From NCBI RefSeq assembly GCF_000003195.3, contig NC_012870.2, forward strand, positions 51,294,049 through 51,358,048: a DNA stretch of 64,000 nucleotides. Reading direction: 5' to 3'. The stretch comes from Sorghum bicolor. Lineage: Eukaryota; Streptophyta; Magnoliopsida; Poales; Poaceae. A program made the position numbers and the translations under genes. Below are positions 23,755-36,179 of this stretch, in pieces; within the stretch, counting starts at the first letter, position 1, and every line of letters begins with the position of its first letter. Below the pieces are notes generated by a model. The model was not told the DNA's origin, searched no databases, and was given only the letters and a program-made list of their open reading frames with translations.

Positions 23755-25326
23755 AGAAATCAAATAATTCTAGGTATGACTATATTTATAAAAAGATATC
23801 AATATTTGTATCTTCAAATATATTTCTTATAAAAATATATTTTATGGTTAGTCAGTGACAGTAAGGGTCTATTTGGTTCAGCTATGAGATATGAAAAAAA
23901 TACTGTAAGATGCAAAAAAAATTGTTGGAGATATAAGTTGTTTAGTTAAAATAACTATGGAAACCCCCCCCCCCCCTCCTCCTCAATATCCATCTCGAAA
24001 CAGTCATAAAAAGTTTTTTTTATTTCCATCCATTTAGACAAGCAGAATGCTTAAAGCCAAAAGTAGGATATAAAGTGATGTAAAAGTTGTACAATGCGAA
24101 AGCAATTACTTCTAAAAGAACAGCTTATGTTTCTATCCGTCTGGTTGGTACTTTGTTTTTCTTTTGCAGCAGAAGCACTTTTCTGAAGATAAACCAAATA
24201 TAGCCTAATGATATGTCATAGTTTTTTTTGCATATATTTGGTTAAACTTACAATTGTTTAACACATGGAGAACGTGAGACTTCCATTTTTTTTTACGGAG
24301 GGAGTATTCACTGCCTGTGTGTTACGCCATACTAATATATAGCATTTGTGCGGTTGAGTTAGTTATTAGATTTAACTGGACTCAAATAAACTTTAAGGTC
24401 CATAATAAATTCTTGGTGCAATGAAAAATTAATCTTGCATAAGAAAATTAGTTAGTGACTCAACCTAAGTTGGATGCCATTGTGTGCATGAATTACAAGG
24501 TTAAAAAGGTTGGAAGGCCACACATCCACGTGTCGAGCTATGCCAAATTTTAATGTGCATAGGCTCAACTTATGGGGAGTGGAGTTAGATCATGACATGA
24601 GTGGTACGACACTATAGTGAAGATTTCCTTAGTGACACTAATTTATAATTATTGTATTGGACAGTCTGTCTCATCTCATTTGGACTTCAGCCTTGAACTC
24701 CTATTGTGTGTCCACAAAAATTAGATTTTATTAGCTAATATGGGCAGCAAAAATGAAATATTCTCACCTTCTACACCTCTACTAGAGACATGATGCAATG
24801 TAATCAACTAAACATGATTTTACTAAATGTGGCATGCCGATACAAATAAACATTGCATATATTTATACTGACTTGGATTGTCCTCCATAATGTCTAATGC
24901 AGGCTAATGCTAATGCAAGGAACTAATCAAAGTAATGTTACCATACACATCTTATCTGTGCAAGACAACCAAACATAATTTACCTATGTAGCATGACAAG
25001 AAAAGACATAGACCTTTTTATATATTTATCATACTAGAGTACGTTGTGATACATAAGGTTTATGATTAATACAAACTAGGAGGATTCCCCGCACGTTGCT
25101 GCAGGTATGAAGGGGAATAAAAAAATAATCTCACTATAGTCTATTAAGGTATCTATATATAGTTTTAGTAGTCAGTTTCAAAAGAGGAAGAGAGAGGATC
25201 ATATGAGAAAATAATTGCTAGCAGTATGCATGCATGGTCGTGTGTAGGTAGCTGCATCCACTACTGAAACCATTTGTGAGTGGTCACTTAATTGCATGCA
25301 GCACCAGAAGAGGTGGATGATGATGT
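23755..25326. other. intergenic, no gene seen
   Basis: AT-rich sequence with homopolymer C and A/T runs (for example a C run near 23960). A GGAGGGAGTA-like MITE end lies near 24297-24306. No coding or RNA gene was recognised. Confidence 0.5.
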
Positions 25327-25334
25327 GGCGCAAG

Positions 25335-25524
25335 CAGTGGCGGATATAAGCCTAGGGCCAATATGGCCATGGCCCTAGGCGTGGGGAAAAATACTAGAGT
25401 ATTTTTTTTTGTTTTTTTCAGCTAAATCTACATATTAGCATTACTTTTATTCATTAGCATGTGATCGATGTTGGTAGTTCATAGTATTGGCCCTAGTCGT
25501 GAAAATTCCTTAGCTCCGCCACTG
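25335..25524. mobile_element. hAT-type MITE, 190 bp, perfect 8-bp TSD
   Basis: Ends CAGTGGCGGATATAAG and CTTAGCTCCGCCACTG form a perfect 10-bp core inverted repeat (CAGTGGCGGA/TCCGCCACTG in most positions). The element is flanked by GGCGCAAG at 25327-25334 and 25525-25532. The interior contains the small inverted repeat GCCTAGGGCCA/TGGCCCTAGGC. Its termini are shared with the element at 23122-23746. Confidence 0.9.
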
Positions 25525-25542
25525 GGCGCAAGGAGGTGCAAG

Positions 25543-25610
25543 AGAATTAGCTTAGTGGGGTTTGTCTTTATAGGATAGAATTAGCTTAATGGGGTTTGTC
25601 TTTATAGGAT
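25543..25610. repeat. 34-bp tandem repeat, two copies
   Basis: AGAATTAGCTTAGTGGGG... at 25543-25576 is repeated at 25577-25610 with one substitution (AGTG to AATG). It lies 10 bp from the target duplication of the hAT MITE. Confidence 0.9.
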
Positions 25611-25944
25611 ATATAGATAACCGATCACATCTTTCAACAGTAGTGATTGACATAGTCACACGTTTTTGTGTCAATCGCTAGGTCACGAGGGCTATCGGTG
25701 TTGCAGCAACCGGCACAAACCACGTACAAAGGCATCGCTTACAAATAATTGTGGATGGTTGGATCAAGTTGAAGCTTGTGGGAAGAGTTAAGAGCCATTG
25801 ATTTTTATGTATTCTTAGGTACATGATCTTTGGTGCATAATGTCTGTGAGTTATCTTAGTCAAAGGATATAAATGTGAACATGTATTTAGACATATCGGA
25901 TAGAAAAATAACTAATTTTTATTCTACATGTCTAATTCACTCTA

Positions 25945-26493
25945 CTCCCTCCGTCCCCACAAATAATTGCATTTCTTTGACTTCTATGATTCATGTTTGA
26001 CCGTTCGTCTTATTCAAAAATTTTTAATAGATATTATTTATTTTTTCATGACTTATTTTATTGTTAGATATATTTTTATAATGATTTATTTATTTTATTA
26101 TGTGTATAAAAACAAATAATTGCATTTCTTTGACTTCTATGATTCATGTTTGACCGTTCGTCTTATTCAAAAAATTTTAATAGATATTATTTATTTTTTC
26201 ATGACTTATTTTATTGTTAGATACATTTTTATAATGATTTATTTATTTTATTATGTGTATAAAAACAAATAATTACATTTCTTTGACTTCTATGATTCAT
26301 GTTTGACCGTTCGTCTTATTCAAAAAATTTTAGTAAATATTTTTTATTTTTTCATGACTTATTTTATTGTTAGATATATTTTTATAATGATTTATTTATT
26401 TTATTATTTGTATAAAAAATTTAAATAAGACGAATGGTCAAATATGAATTGTAGTAGTCAAAGAAATGTATTTATTTGTGGGACGGAGGGAGT
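25945..26493. mobile_element. Stowaway-like MITE with internal 153-bp triplication
   Basis: Outer ends TACTCCCTCCGTCCCCACAA and the complement of TTTGTGGGACGGAGGGAGTA form an inverted repeat. Inside, the unit starting AAATAATTGCATTTCTTTG occurs at 25961, 26114 and 26267, an exact 153-bp spacing, with only a few differences between copies. The left arm has thus been amplified in tandem, making the element about three times the usual size. Confidence 0.88.
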
Positions 26494-27060
26494 AATTCAT
26501 ATGGATTAAGATGAACCGTAGTGGGAAAAGGCCTAACGGGCATCTACCATCGGCCATGGATCGGATCTCGCCTCCGAGCTCTGCACGGGTGCAGCGAGAG
26601 GAAGTATCGAGAAGGCGATGAGCGTGAGATGCAGCGGGTGGCAACCGGATTGAAGCGAGTGTGCTGTGAGCGTTTTTTTTTTTTTTGATTGGAGTGAGCG
26701 TCTTTCTTTTAGCAACGTGTGGTGTGAGCGGTGAGCCCGTGACTATGTGAGCGAGCGGATGAAGTCGGTGGAATTTGCCATATGGGCCCCCTGTTTATGG
26801 GCCAAAACTAAAATGGGCAGCCGGGGTTGACGGGCCACGACACCCATAAACCCCAGGTCCGCCCTGCACTGCACACGCGCAGGTTCAAAACCATCTGTCG
26901 GGGGCTCTCGGCTCCCTCCCCATTCCACAACCGTCCCCGAGGACGAGAAGCCACCTCACGCTCCCGTCCCGTCTGCCGAAGCAACATGCCCGCTCGTCTC
27001 CGAGAACGCACCACCCGCTTCACCGCCGCGCCCCTGCTTCCGCCGCCGCCCGCCACCACC

Positions 27061-30000
27061 ATGGTGCTCGAGGTCCGTATGCCTCCCCCCCCCCCTTCCC
27101 TCCTCTTCCTTCTATCGCTGCTGCCCCAGTCTAACGACGCGCAGCCATTTCTGACCATTCCCTGACGGTTTTCGGTGGTGGCGGTCCAAATCCAATCGCA
27201 GGCGACGATGATCTGCGTGGACAACTCGGAGTGGATGAGGAACGGGGACTATCCGCCATCGCGGTTCAAGGCGCAGGCCGACGCCTTCGCCATCCTCTGC
27301 GCCGCCAAGACGCAGGTCTGGTTTGTCGTCCCCACTGATGCATGCCCACGCGCGCGTCGCTGCTAGGGGTTGTTACTGGGTCGCTACTTGGGGTTTTGGG
27401 GGGTGCGTCCGGGGCGGCCTCACGGGTTCCTTTTGAGCGATCGGTGAATTTGAACCACGCAGGCGAAGGAGAGCACGGCGGGGGTGCTGGCCATGGCAGG
27501 GGCGGGCAAGGGCGTCAGCGTGCTCGTCACGCTAACCAACGACTTCAGCAAGGTCCTATCAAGCATAAACGGTACGCGAACACCCCCCCCCCCCCCCCAC
27601 TTGCTTCCTGAGTTTGTTTATTGTTGTGAACTTTCCTTCCATGGATTCCATCAAAATTGCACAAAGCCACAACGGGGTCGCTTCACGATTTCAGCTGTAA
27701 CTCTAGAAATAGTACTGGGTATCAGTATCATTGCAATGCTGCTTCTATACATTAATATTGTGGCAATACATCCTATGTTCTTCTACTAACAAGCTATATT
27801 TTAATACACTGCAATATTTAAGCATCATGAACACCCTGCTTTGAGTAAGAGGACTTACTGCTTGCTCATATCTTTTTTGTTTGGCTGGTACCGCACTTGC
27901 TGATTTGGTTGATTGACTTGCTTATCTAGTTAGTTGACGTGGCAGCAGTCAATGTCTATTTGATGAGTGTGTGGTAGCCAAGAAGTTTTCCTCTCAACTG
28001 TCTTTTATTTTGTTTTATAAACACCGACATGATCTCTAGTATACACTTTCAGTGATTAATTTTCCAGTTATATTGTAGGAAACAAGATACTGTAGTATAA
28101 CAATTTGAAATTATATCTCGGTGAGAATCTACTCATTCAATTTAATACCTGTCTCTATATCAGTAGTCAGGTTGGTTTCAGTTTAACACTTCAGTTGCAT
28201 GCATTGTTCAGTGCTGTGTTTAAGATAAACATAATCATGAGATACTGGGATCACCTTGTTACCCTGTAGATACCAGATAATACAACTTTTTAGAAAATCA
28301 TGTGTTGCATCTTGTTGTTTGTGCATAAGAAATTGTTCAAAACGGAAAACATGCTTCCACCATGTTTCTGAATAATTGAAGTCAATCCATTTTTGGATTC
28401 AGGGCTGCAAATTGGTGGTGAAGCAAACTTGATTGCTGCTATCCGGGTCGCTCAGCTTGCACTCAAGAATCGGAAGAACAAGCAGCTGCAGCAGAGAATA
28501 ATTGTTTTTGTTGGCAGGTATGATCTGAGGTTGCATCAGTGCTGTTTCATTGATCACACTTTACATTCGAGTTCTAAATTTGTCCCCTGCAGCCCAGTAA
28601 AAGATGAGAAGAGCTCGCTAGAAGTGCTAGGGAAAACTCTGAAGAAGAACAATGTTGCTCTTGATGTTGTTGACTTCGGTGAATCTGATGATGAAAAGCC
28701 TGAGAAACTAGAAGCTCTTGTTGCTGCAGTCAATAGTGGAGGCAACAGTCATATAATTCATATCCCTGCAGGAGGTGTCCTTTCTGATGAAATCTTCAGG
28801 TAAAACATATATTATTGCTATAACCTGAGGCAGCAACATCTTTATCTCTAATAGCTCTTCCCCCTGTAGTTCACCAATATTATCAGAAGACCCAGGAAGT
28901 GATTCTGCTGCTGCTGCTAGTGGAGCATCAAGTTTTAAATTTGGTGTGGACCGAGAGCTGGCGCTAGCACTCCAGATCTCTATGGAAGAAGAGAGAGCAA
29001 GGCAAGAAGCTGCTGCAAAAAAAGCCAGAGAAGAATCGTCCAAAACTGGAAGTGAAGGCCAATCTTCAACCTCAAACGGTGACACTGTTATGGCTGACAC
29101 AGAACCTGAAGCAAATTCATATACTGAAGATGAAAAACTTCTGCATATGGTATGTTTAGCGCCATTCAGCTAATGCAATCTCTATCTTTCGTTTTGCATG
29201 TCTAAAAGTTATTTAGAGATTACTATCTACTTTAGCTCGCCCCCTCCCCCCCGAAAAAAAAGGGTTTACTGAGACCACCTCAGCTAGAAGGTATTCTGCC
29301 TTTTAGTCAATGCTCAGGTCACCAGAATAGAGTTTCTGCTATGTGTGGTTGCTTCAATGTCCATTAGATTGGGAAGGAAAGACAAGTGTTGTTCAATTTG
29401 CTCAACATCCTTGGGATGATTGGATAAGAAGTCTTTGCAGTCTGATAGCTTAGATAAGAGTTGACAAGTCAAAACTGTGTTGCAATAACGTGGCATAATT
29501 CTCAACAAAGTTAGTAAATGATCTTTGCATTGTTGCAATAATACTGTTAATTTGAATGATTAAGGATACTGTTTATTCTTATGGTTGATCATTATAAAAA
29601 TTAATAGTATTGGTGTTATATAGGATGAGGACGAGATATTGCGACAAGCTGAAGAAATTTCTATAGAAGATTTTAGGTGTGATGAACAGTTAGAGGGTGT
29701 CACAGATGAGGCGACGTCAGGTCAGTAACTGGTTGCTACAGATCCATCTATATATTCATATTTTACCGTCATATAGGGATTGAGAAACTTCTACGTATTT
29801 GTGACAATTTATAATTTGGAGCTTACAAGTACTTGGAAACTGTGAGTTAAAACAGTTGATGTCCCAATTATTAATTAGGTTGCATGCTATGATTAGTTTA
29901 ACCCAATAGCTTAAGCTGATGGGTAAGTTAAACAATTCACTTTATATTTCAACACCTATCCCTCCTTTGTTGTTAAAAAAAACACCTATTCCTCCTTTAG

Positions 30001-31023
30001 TGGTTAACCGACTTATGCAAAAGGGAATTCCACTATTTTGATTATTCTCTGAAAGGTGAATTGAATTCCATTATTATTTACTACCAATAAGCAAGGTACA
30101 AATATTACATTTGTGATAGTGATTAGTTTGTGTTTTCTCATGTTCTATGCCATGCAGCTCTTCAGACGACTTTTCAGGAAGAAGAAACTGGAACTCAGTC
30201 TGATGCAAGTAAAGTTTTTGGCAATCAACCATTTGCGCAATCAGTGAGGCCTGGAACTTGATATATTATTTAAGTAATCATTACGCTTATTATATATCAT
30301 ATACCAATTAACACTTCAAATAAAAAAATTTCACCTTCCTGATGTTGAATTCCTTAGTGATCTATCTAACAAGGATCAGCTAGAATGGAAGGAACGTTTG
30401 ATTGGCCCAAGCGTAGTATGCTTTATTATTCTTAGAAGGGGCTCTGCTTGTTGGCAACCTTGATGGAAAACAAGTGATAGCATGCTCTTGTATTTCATTT
30501 GCACATCAACTGTCTGAAAACATGTTTATGGATCTCGAATTTCTTTTTTTTTTGCTGCACTCCTAGAATCAGCTCTCTAAATCAGCTACTTTGCATGCTT
30601 CTTAGTAGTAGTAAGTAATTTGTTGAAGTGATCTTTAAGCCGTCATGAAATCTTAGCAATTACACTGAGGTTTCTGAGTAACATTAGTCCGTGGCCGAGG
30701 GACCATAAGATTTTTGTTTTGGCTTGCTCGATGAAAAAATATATTTGTTCTCTTGCTTAATTCTATTAATTTTGGACTGCTTAGTGTATTTTTCCTTTTT
30801 CTTGACAAAAAGAATATGCTTCTTATGCATAGCTCCATTCATGAGACCTCCTAGTACATTTGTTTTCTGTACAATTTGCATGCTCCATGGAGCAATAACA
30901 CTGCTGCATCGACAGGTGCAGCCAAGGAGGCCGCCAAAGAAGTATAGAAGGCATTCGAAGAAGAAACCAGAAAAGAAGCATGAGAAGAAGGAAGATGAGC
31001 CTGAGGGTGACAAGAGTCAATAG
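27061..31023 (+). CDS. RPN10: 26S proteasome ubiquitin receptor RPN10 (PSMD4), divergent paralogue
   Basis: Nine exons: 27061-27072, 27202-27315, 27463-27571, 28403-28517, 28593-28799, 28870-29149, 29624-29720, 30158-30243, 30916-31023. Phases agree and predict 375 aa. RPN10 docks on the proteasome by an N-terminal VWA domain (residues 1 to about 190) and binds ubiquitin through UIM helices. The start MVLEATMICVDNSEWMRNGD is canonical. UIM1 is clear at about 213-227 (ELALALQISMEEE). A degenerate UIM2 keeps the Ala-x3-Ser core at about 284-294 (ILRQAEEISIE). The third UIM (ALQTTFQEE) lacks the key Ser. After DASKVFGN the usual conserved C-terminal segment (the NSLPGVDPNDPSVKDLL-type block) is absent. 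A basic KKKPEKKHEKKE tail takes its place. The last intron is inferred from a GTGAGG donor at 30244 and a CAG acceptor. Expression is plausible, but this may be a secondary copy rather than the main RPN10. Confidence 0.85.
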
Positions 31024-31480
31024 TTAGTACGCCCCATTGTGAGATTCGATTGACAGACTTCATCGTGCCCGCTTACTCTGTGACGGAACTGTAAGTACGT
31101 ATGTCCCCGACGTCCGACGATCACCTCGAGTTTTTCATTCTGGGTATATTGTGAAATGGAAGCGGACAAGTGGTGGTAGCTTTACTGTCAGCTTAGACTT
31201 GATATTCCCAAAAATTGCTCAAAAGGGATATTGTGTTGTGAATCTGACTGTTTGTTGAGACTTGAGAGAGTAAGAGTTTCAGTATAGCCAATGATGGAGA
31301 GGAGAGGAGAGGAGATGGTACTCTCTGTTTGCAGCAAAGTTATTACATTACATTGTTGTACACCTTGGATTTCTCTGCACAGTCTTTCTTATCATTCTAG
31401 AAAAGGCTGCCGCAGAGGCAGAAGCAGAAGCACAGAATAAAGTTACCCTGAATGTGAAGTGTTAAAGTGAAACGAATCTA
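31024..31480 (+). terminator. RPN10 3'UTR with AATAAA signal
   Basis: Follows the RPN10 stop codon. An AATAAA lies near 31436-31441, a plausible poly(A) signal. It includes a GGAGAGGAGAGGAGAGG tract near 31297. No other gene lies in this stretch. Confidence 0.5.
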
Positions 31481-31599
31481 AATAACGGAGACTCGAATAT
31501 TACCATTGCAAAAAAAAAAAAAAAACACTCCTGTTTGGTAGCTTTGTAACTTTATTCACTGGTAATTAGCTTCCGATTGTAATATTTTGTGCATACTTA

Positions 31600-32300
31600 C
31601 AGCCGTATTTTCTTTCGTCGGTAAAATGTCCTTTTGGGCAAATTAATGCCTGCCGCCGTGGCGTCGGACAAGCTTCTTCTACAGAGCGTCTCACATGAAC
31701 GGCTACGGCCATCGATCCCTCTTGAAACCCAACAAGCCAGCCATAGTTTTGTCAAAATAAATAAATAAATAAATCCACGCCGCCTACAATACAATCGATC
31801 CTGAGCCCGCAGATTTGCGGCAAGGAGGGCGGTCGGACTTGTGGCAGCTGGGCGAACGGAGATGGCGGCGTCATTGTTTCCTGCCGCATATGAGGACGGC
31901 ATCGGATCTCCTCCCGGCAAGCAGATGCAACAGGGTCTACATCATCAGGGGCAGCAGTACGTCCACGACATGGGCGAGGGCGAGGCAGAGCAGCGAGCTC
32001 CTCCTGGACTTCGCCGCTTGGAATGGAACCTGACGAGGACGAGCGCTCCCCCTTGATGCGAATTGAATGCGGTACACCGGGACAGCCGCGGCTCTCTGTT
32101 CCTCATGGCGCACAAGAAAGGAACTCGAGGGAGCGGGCTGGCCGGGGAGGGCGTTCAGCAGCGGAGGCGCGCATGCGGGAGTTGGAGGGTTGAGCCCGAC
32201 ATTCGTCACTCGTCTGATGAGGTCTTTATTTTTTCCCCGGTTAATACACCTGTAATTTTAGTAGGTTTACCGGCCATCCAAACAGCAATTTTCAATCTAA
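31600..32300. other. GC-rich stretch, no gene assigned
   Basis: Several short frames are open on both strands, including a plus frame starting at 31862 (MAASLFPAAYEDG) that ends at 32056. I recognise no family, and similar frames overlap on the other strand. It may be a captured or decayed first exon. An (AAAT)n run occurs near 31760. Confidence 0.35.
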
Positions 32301-32489
32301 CCTTAAAGCTAGGAGAGTTTTGAGCGAATAGGAAGCTGCTCTAAGTCGCCCTGCTAATGGGTTGGATCGAAATGGGTTATTTGGATTGGGGTTATAAGTG
32401 GGTTAGCTTTGGATGAGCTGTAACGGGTTTGCTTAATTAACAGGTTGGGTTGGGTTGGGTTTGACGCATGGGACAAAATCTATGGATAC

Positions 32490-32969
32490 TCACTCATTCC
32501 CCTCCACGGAACTCAGAACGCTAGGCGGTACCATGGCAAGAGCAGGCGCGAACGCTGCCTTCTTCTTCTTGTCCTTGGACGGAGATGACGGCTTCTTCTT
32601 CTTCTTGGCGGGCGCCGGGGCGGGGGCCTCCATAGGCTTGGTCTCTGGCGTCGGCACCACTGCGAGCACCTCGGCCACGGGCGCGGGCGGCGAGGGGGTG
32701 GGAGTGGCGACAGGAGCAGACGTGGCTGGGGCAGGGGCGGCCGCCTTGGTGGGGGCGCGGACGCGGACGCGGACGCGTGGGCGGGGCGGCGCCGCCGCGG
32801 GAACTGGTGGCGGGGGTGGTCGTAGGCGCGGTGGCCGGCGCTGCTGGGCTGGCCTTGGAGGAGGACTTGCGAACGCGTCGGCTGATGAGGAGGGTGGCGT
32901 AGATTTGGAAGAGGACTTGGTGGGCGGCGCTTTAGTCGGCGCTGATGCTCTGGCGAGTGTATGGGTTGG
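32490..32969 (-). pseudogene. Pro/Ala/Lys-rich ORF relic (lysine-rich AGP-like composition)
   Basis: One minus-strand frame stays open from about 32969 to a TAA at 32490, and has no ATG at its upstream end. It has an SPPPRPAQ-type region, an alternating RVRVRVR stretch, an Ala-Pro-rich central part and two lysine clusters (AKKKKKPSS, DKKKKAAF). This composition resembles lysine-rich arabinogalactan proteins, but no signal peptide or GPI signal is present. It is flanked by GGTTGGGTTGGGTT tracts and by a direct repeat (about 32303-32350 and 33170-33217). Functional assignment is weak, and composition alone could mislead. Confidence 0.35.
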
Positions 32970-33219
32970 GTTGGGTTCATTTCACTCGTGGGGTTGGTTG
33001 GACTGGATCGACTAATCAAATCATTAGATATGAGGTGGGTTGGATACGGGCTGGGTTTCCCCCCATTAACAGTGCGAGCTCTAAGTAGTCTTTTAAGGTC
33101 GATCTGATACATAGTCCTAGCTCAGAAAGCTTAGGACAAGACATCAAGCTTGAGATCTACTCAGCCATTAAAGCTAGGAGAGCTTCGAGCAAATAGGAAA
33201 GACTATCATAAGTCATCAA

Positions 33220-35640
33220 CTATTTGTCTCATGGTACCATCACACTTCAATGACAAAGGTAATATATCAAAGTAAATTGTCAACATTTAAAAAGCTTTCC
33301 TTAAATCTGGTACCGACATAAACAAATAATTTGACATGTTTGAGTTACAACTTTACATCATCCATCCTTGTTTAACACAACATGTCTTCTTTCTCTTTGT
33401 TAAAAGCCTTTCTCACCTCTTTCTTGATCTCCTAATCACAATCAAATGAGCTACAATTTTGCACAATTGTTCCCTAGGAGATGCATGTCATTATCATGTA
33501 AAATTTGACACATTTTGCGTGGGAGGTAGGTCAACCAACCCCTCCATAGGTTAGCGACCGATCTCCTTTGGCCAAACATCATCAAATTTTACATATATAC
33601 TCATCTCTTCCTTCTTACGCTATCATCCATGTTACCTAGTCACTAAGGCACTTGAAGTCAACCTAGTCCTTCTCATATCATGGAATGTGCCTAAAGTTAG
33701 TTGAATTCAATAAAAATTTGTTGTGCTGGTGTTTTCTCGCTAGCTGGGTGTTTGCATTTGATCTCTACCATGACTGAATAACTAGGTACACTCTTTGGAG
33801 AAAGTGTGTGTGCCCCTCAATTTTAACGAATGCAGGATGTAACATTGCAACAACAATGTACACTTAAAAAGATGTTGCCATACCAAATTTGAGTTGAAAT
33901 GACCACCGAAGGCCTGTCAGCCCGACAAGTCAATTTTTGAAAAATAGAAAACTGCAAACACGAAGAGGATAAACACTCAGGGGTCATGGACCTCGGGGTG
34001 GGGTCGACTGACCCCACACTAGGGTCCTAGACACACCTACCAGCCTCCATTTGCCACTCCTTCACTTTCTAAACAAGGGGTTGATCCTTCCTCTCACCTT
34101 TTTGGTACATGTGTGACACTTTGACGCACTTTCGTGTCATCTAAAATAAACAAAAAACACAATTAAAACTAAAACTTTTAAAAGTGACATGTTTATGACA
34201 TTTTGAGATAGAAGCTTGCATAAACTTTGTTGCTTATACATATCTTTATGCTTTTGGAAAAATATCTTTATAAGACAGTCATATTGACTAAGTTGTTGTC
34301 AAGTGCAATATAGTTCTATCTTAGAGTTCTTGCAAAAAGAGACATGGGCTATAATGATATTAACAAAAGAAAAAAATGAACATGTCAAATTCCAAGTATA
34401 GGGAAAAATGAATGAGCAAATGAAGGCCCATTCATTGAAAAAAATCAAAAGAAAGAAAAAAAAGATAGCCATGTCTCAAAATAATCATAAGTAGAGAGAG
34501 GTCGTACTATTCCACACACATGCACATCTAGGATTATGATATTTTTCCTTGGATCTGAGTTTTGACTTTACAATATATGCAACATAAGTATGTAATCATG
34601 TTTATCCCTACCTAAGCTCCACATAAGCCTTATTAAAGTAGGATGAAAAACAAGGCGATACAACTCTATACCTTGGTAAGAAATCATACACCATTGAAAG
34701 ATTTGAGCATATCATTTGAGGAGTAAAAGCGAGCTATGCTTTTTCTTGTGAAACTTTTCAAAACTCCAAGTACTAAGATGTGAAAATAGGAAGATGACTT
34801 TGTTTCGAAAACGGTTCCACCTTTCACCTACTCAAGGATATATGTTAGCTAATGCCACATATCCCACATGTACAAGGAATGTTTTAGAATAACTTTTCTG
34901 TTGCCTGTATATCTTAAAGATGCTCATATCATGGTAATTTCGCCATGGTTTTATATAGTCAAAATCATCAACAAAGTGTCACCTTTGGAATGAAACAAGC
35001 ATAACGTGGTTGGATTTTGTTCAAATAACTTGGTTTCACATGTACATGTCCTTTATATGAATGTAGGTACAAAGTAGATGGGAAACCAAGCTTGGGGGCC
35101 CAACTAGAACCATTGACCGAACCCCAAGTATGGCCAATTGATAATTTAAATACATCATTGTGATGGACTAAGACTATGATGGCTATGCGCAAAAGATGGG
35201 CCTAATTGACCAAAGTAGGCCCATTGTTCGAGAGTCATTTTTCCACCAAATGAACCCATTTTGGTGTGGAGTGAGAATAAATACTCTCCACCAAGGTGGG
35301 ATGGTCCCACCTGTCAAAGGGGGTTCAACCAACCTCCCCTTGCTCGCTTGATAGCTACACTTCCTCCACCACCATTCTGCATGAAGGCATGAAAAGAAAC
35401 ACGACTCCACATGATCTCTACCATTAGTTCAAGGTTGGTTTGATCCAAGGATGGACAATGGAAGCACACAAATCCATGAGCCCACTTGGTCTCTCCCTCT
35501 CTATAAATAGATAGCAGGGTACCCCTCATTCTCAAGACATACCATAAGGAGCAAGCTTCACTCTCTCAAGATGCTATACCAGTATTAGTATAGTTGGGAG
35601 CATAATTATTAGGACCAGACCCGACATCAAACTGCTCATG
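33220..35640. mobile_element. probable degenerate LTR sequence
   Basis: No coding frame of note. Near 35500-35515 the sequence CTCTATAAATAGATAGC is followed by a leader-like CTCATTCTCAAGACATACC stretch, arranged like the TATA box and transcript start of a plant LTR. Upstream sequence is long and repeat-like. Neither LTR terminus nor TSD could be fixed, so this is an inference from promoter layout. Confidence 0.35.
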
Positions 35641-36179
35641 GCCTCGATTCACGGTTTGATTGGTCCATATGTCTTCATCCTGCATTCTGTCTAAAATAGT
35701 TCATATGTTCAATTCAGAGTACCTCTATTATTTTGCAGTTGCTGTTCTAAGAGATGTGTGAAACACTTGCTGCATGTGTGTACAGTCCACTTCTTTGGAT
35801 CTTTTGCTTCAGGAACTGGTAGCTTTTGTCAATGTGTAGTAGTCTGAAACATGCTTAGATAAGCAGATGCAGATTAAGCAGTTCAGGAAATTGAGTTGTT
35901 TCAGTTGTCAGAAAAAATACAATTGACACTGTATAGATTTGTCCTTCTGGTGACAAGAATGCTCCTGGTTTACTCCGTACTTGCTCCAGAATACTGACAC
36001 ACTGGATATTGTAGTCAAAGTTTTTTTGAACTTTTACCTTTCAGGCTTTCAGTCATTAACTGGCAATCATGGCTATATATATCATTTATTTGCTGAAGGC
36101 ACATAACTTCATGTCTTCATCAACCTAGGCATAACTGTATCTCTTTCTATTGAAAAAAGATTGGTGAGTACTTGCCACA

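Noticed and set aside
25961..26430. Regularly spaced repeats that might suggest a CRISPR-like or satellite array
   Set aside because: Only three 153-bp units, without unique spacers, and enclosed by MITE inverted ends. This is plant DNA, so it is a MITE-internal triplication.
30300..30420. Possible extra RPN10 exon with LPDVEFLSDLSNKDQ-like reading
   Set aside because: It only loosely recalls the canonical C-terminal segment. It has no suitable acceptor, and the GTGAGG donor joined to 30916 gives consistent phase.
32513..33112. 199-aa Arg/Pro-rich frame on the minus strand and 186-aa Gly/Ala-rich frame on the plus strand
   Set aside because: Both are shadows of a GC-rich segment. The frame at 32490-32969 with Ala-Pro and Lys clusters has the more protein-like composition, and even that is doubtful.
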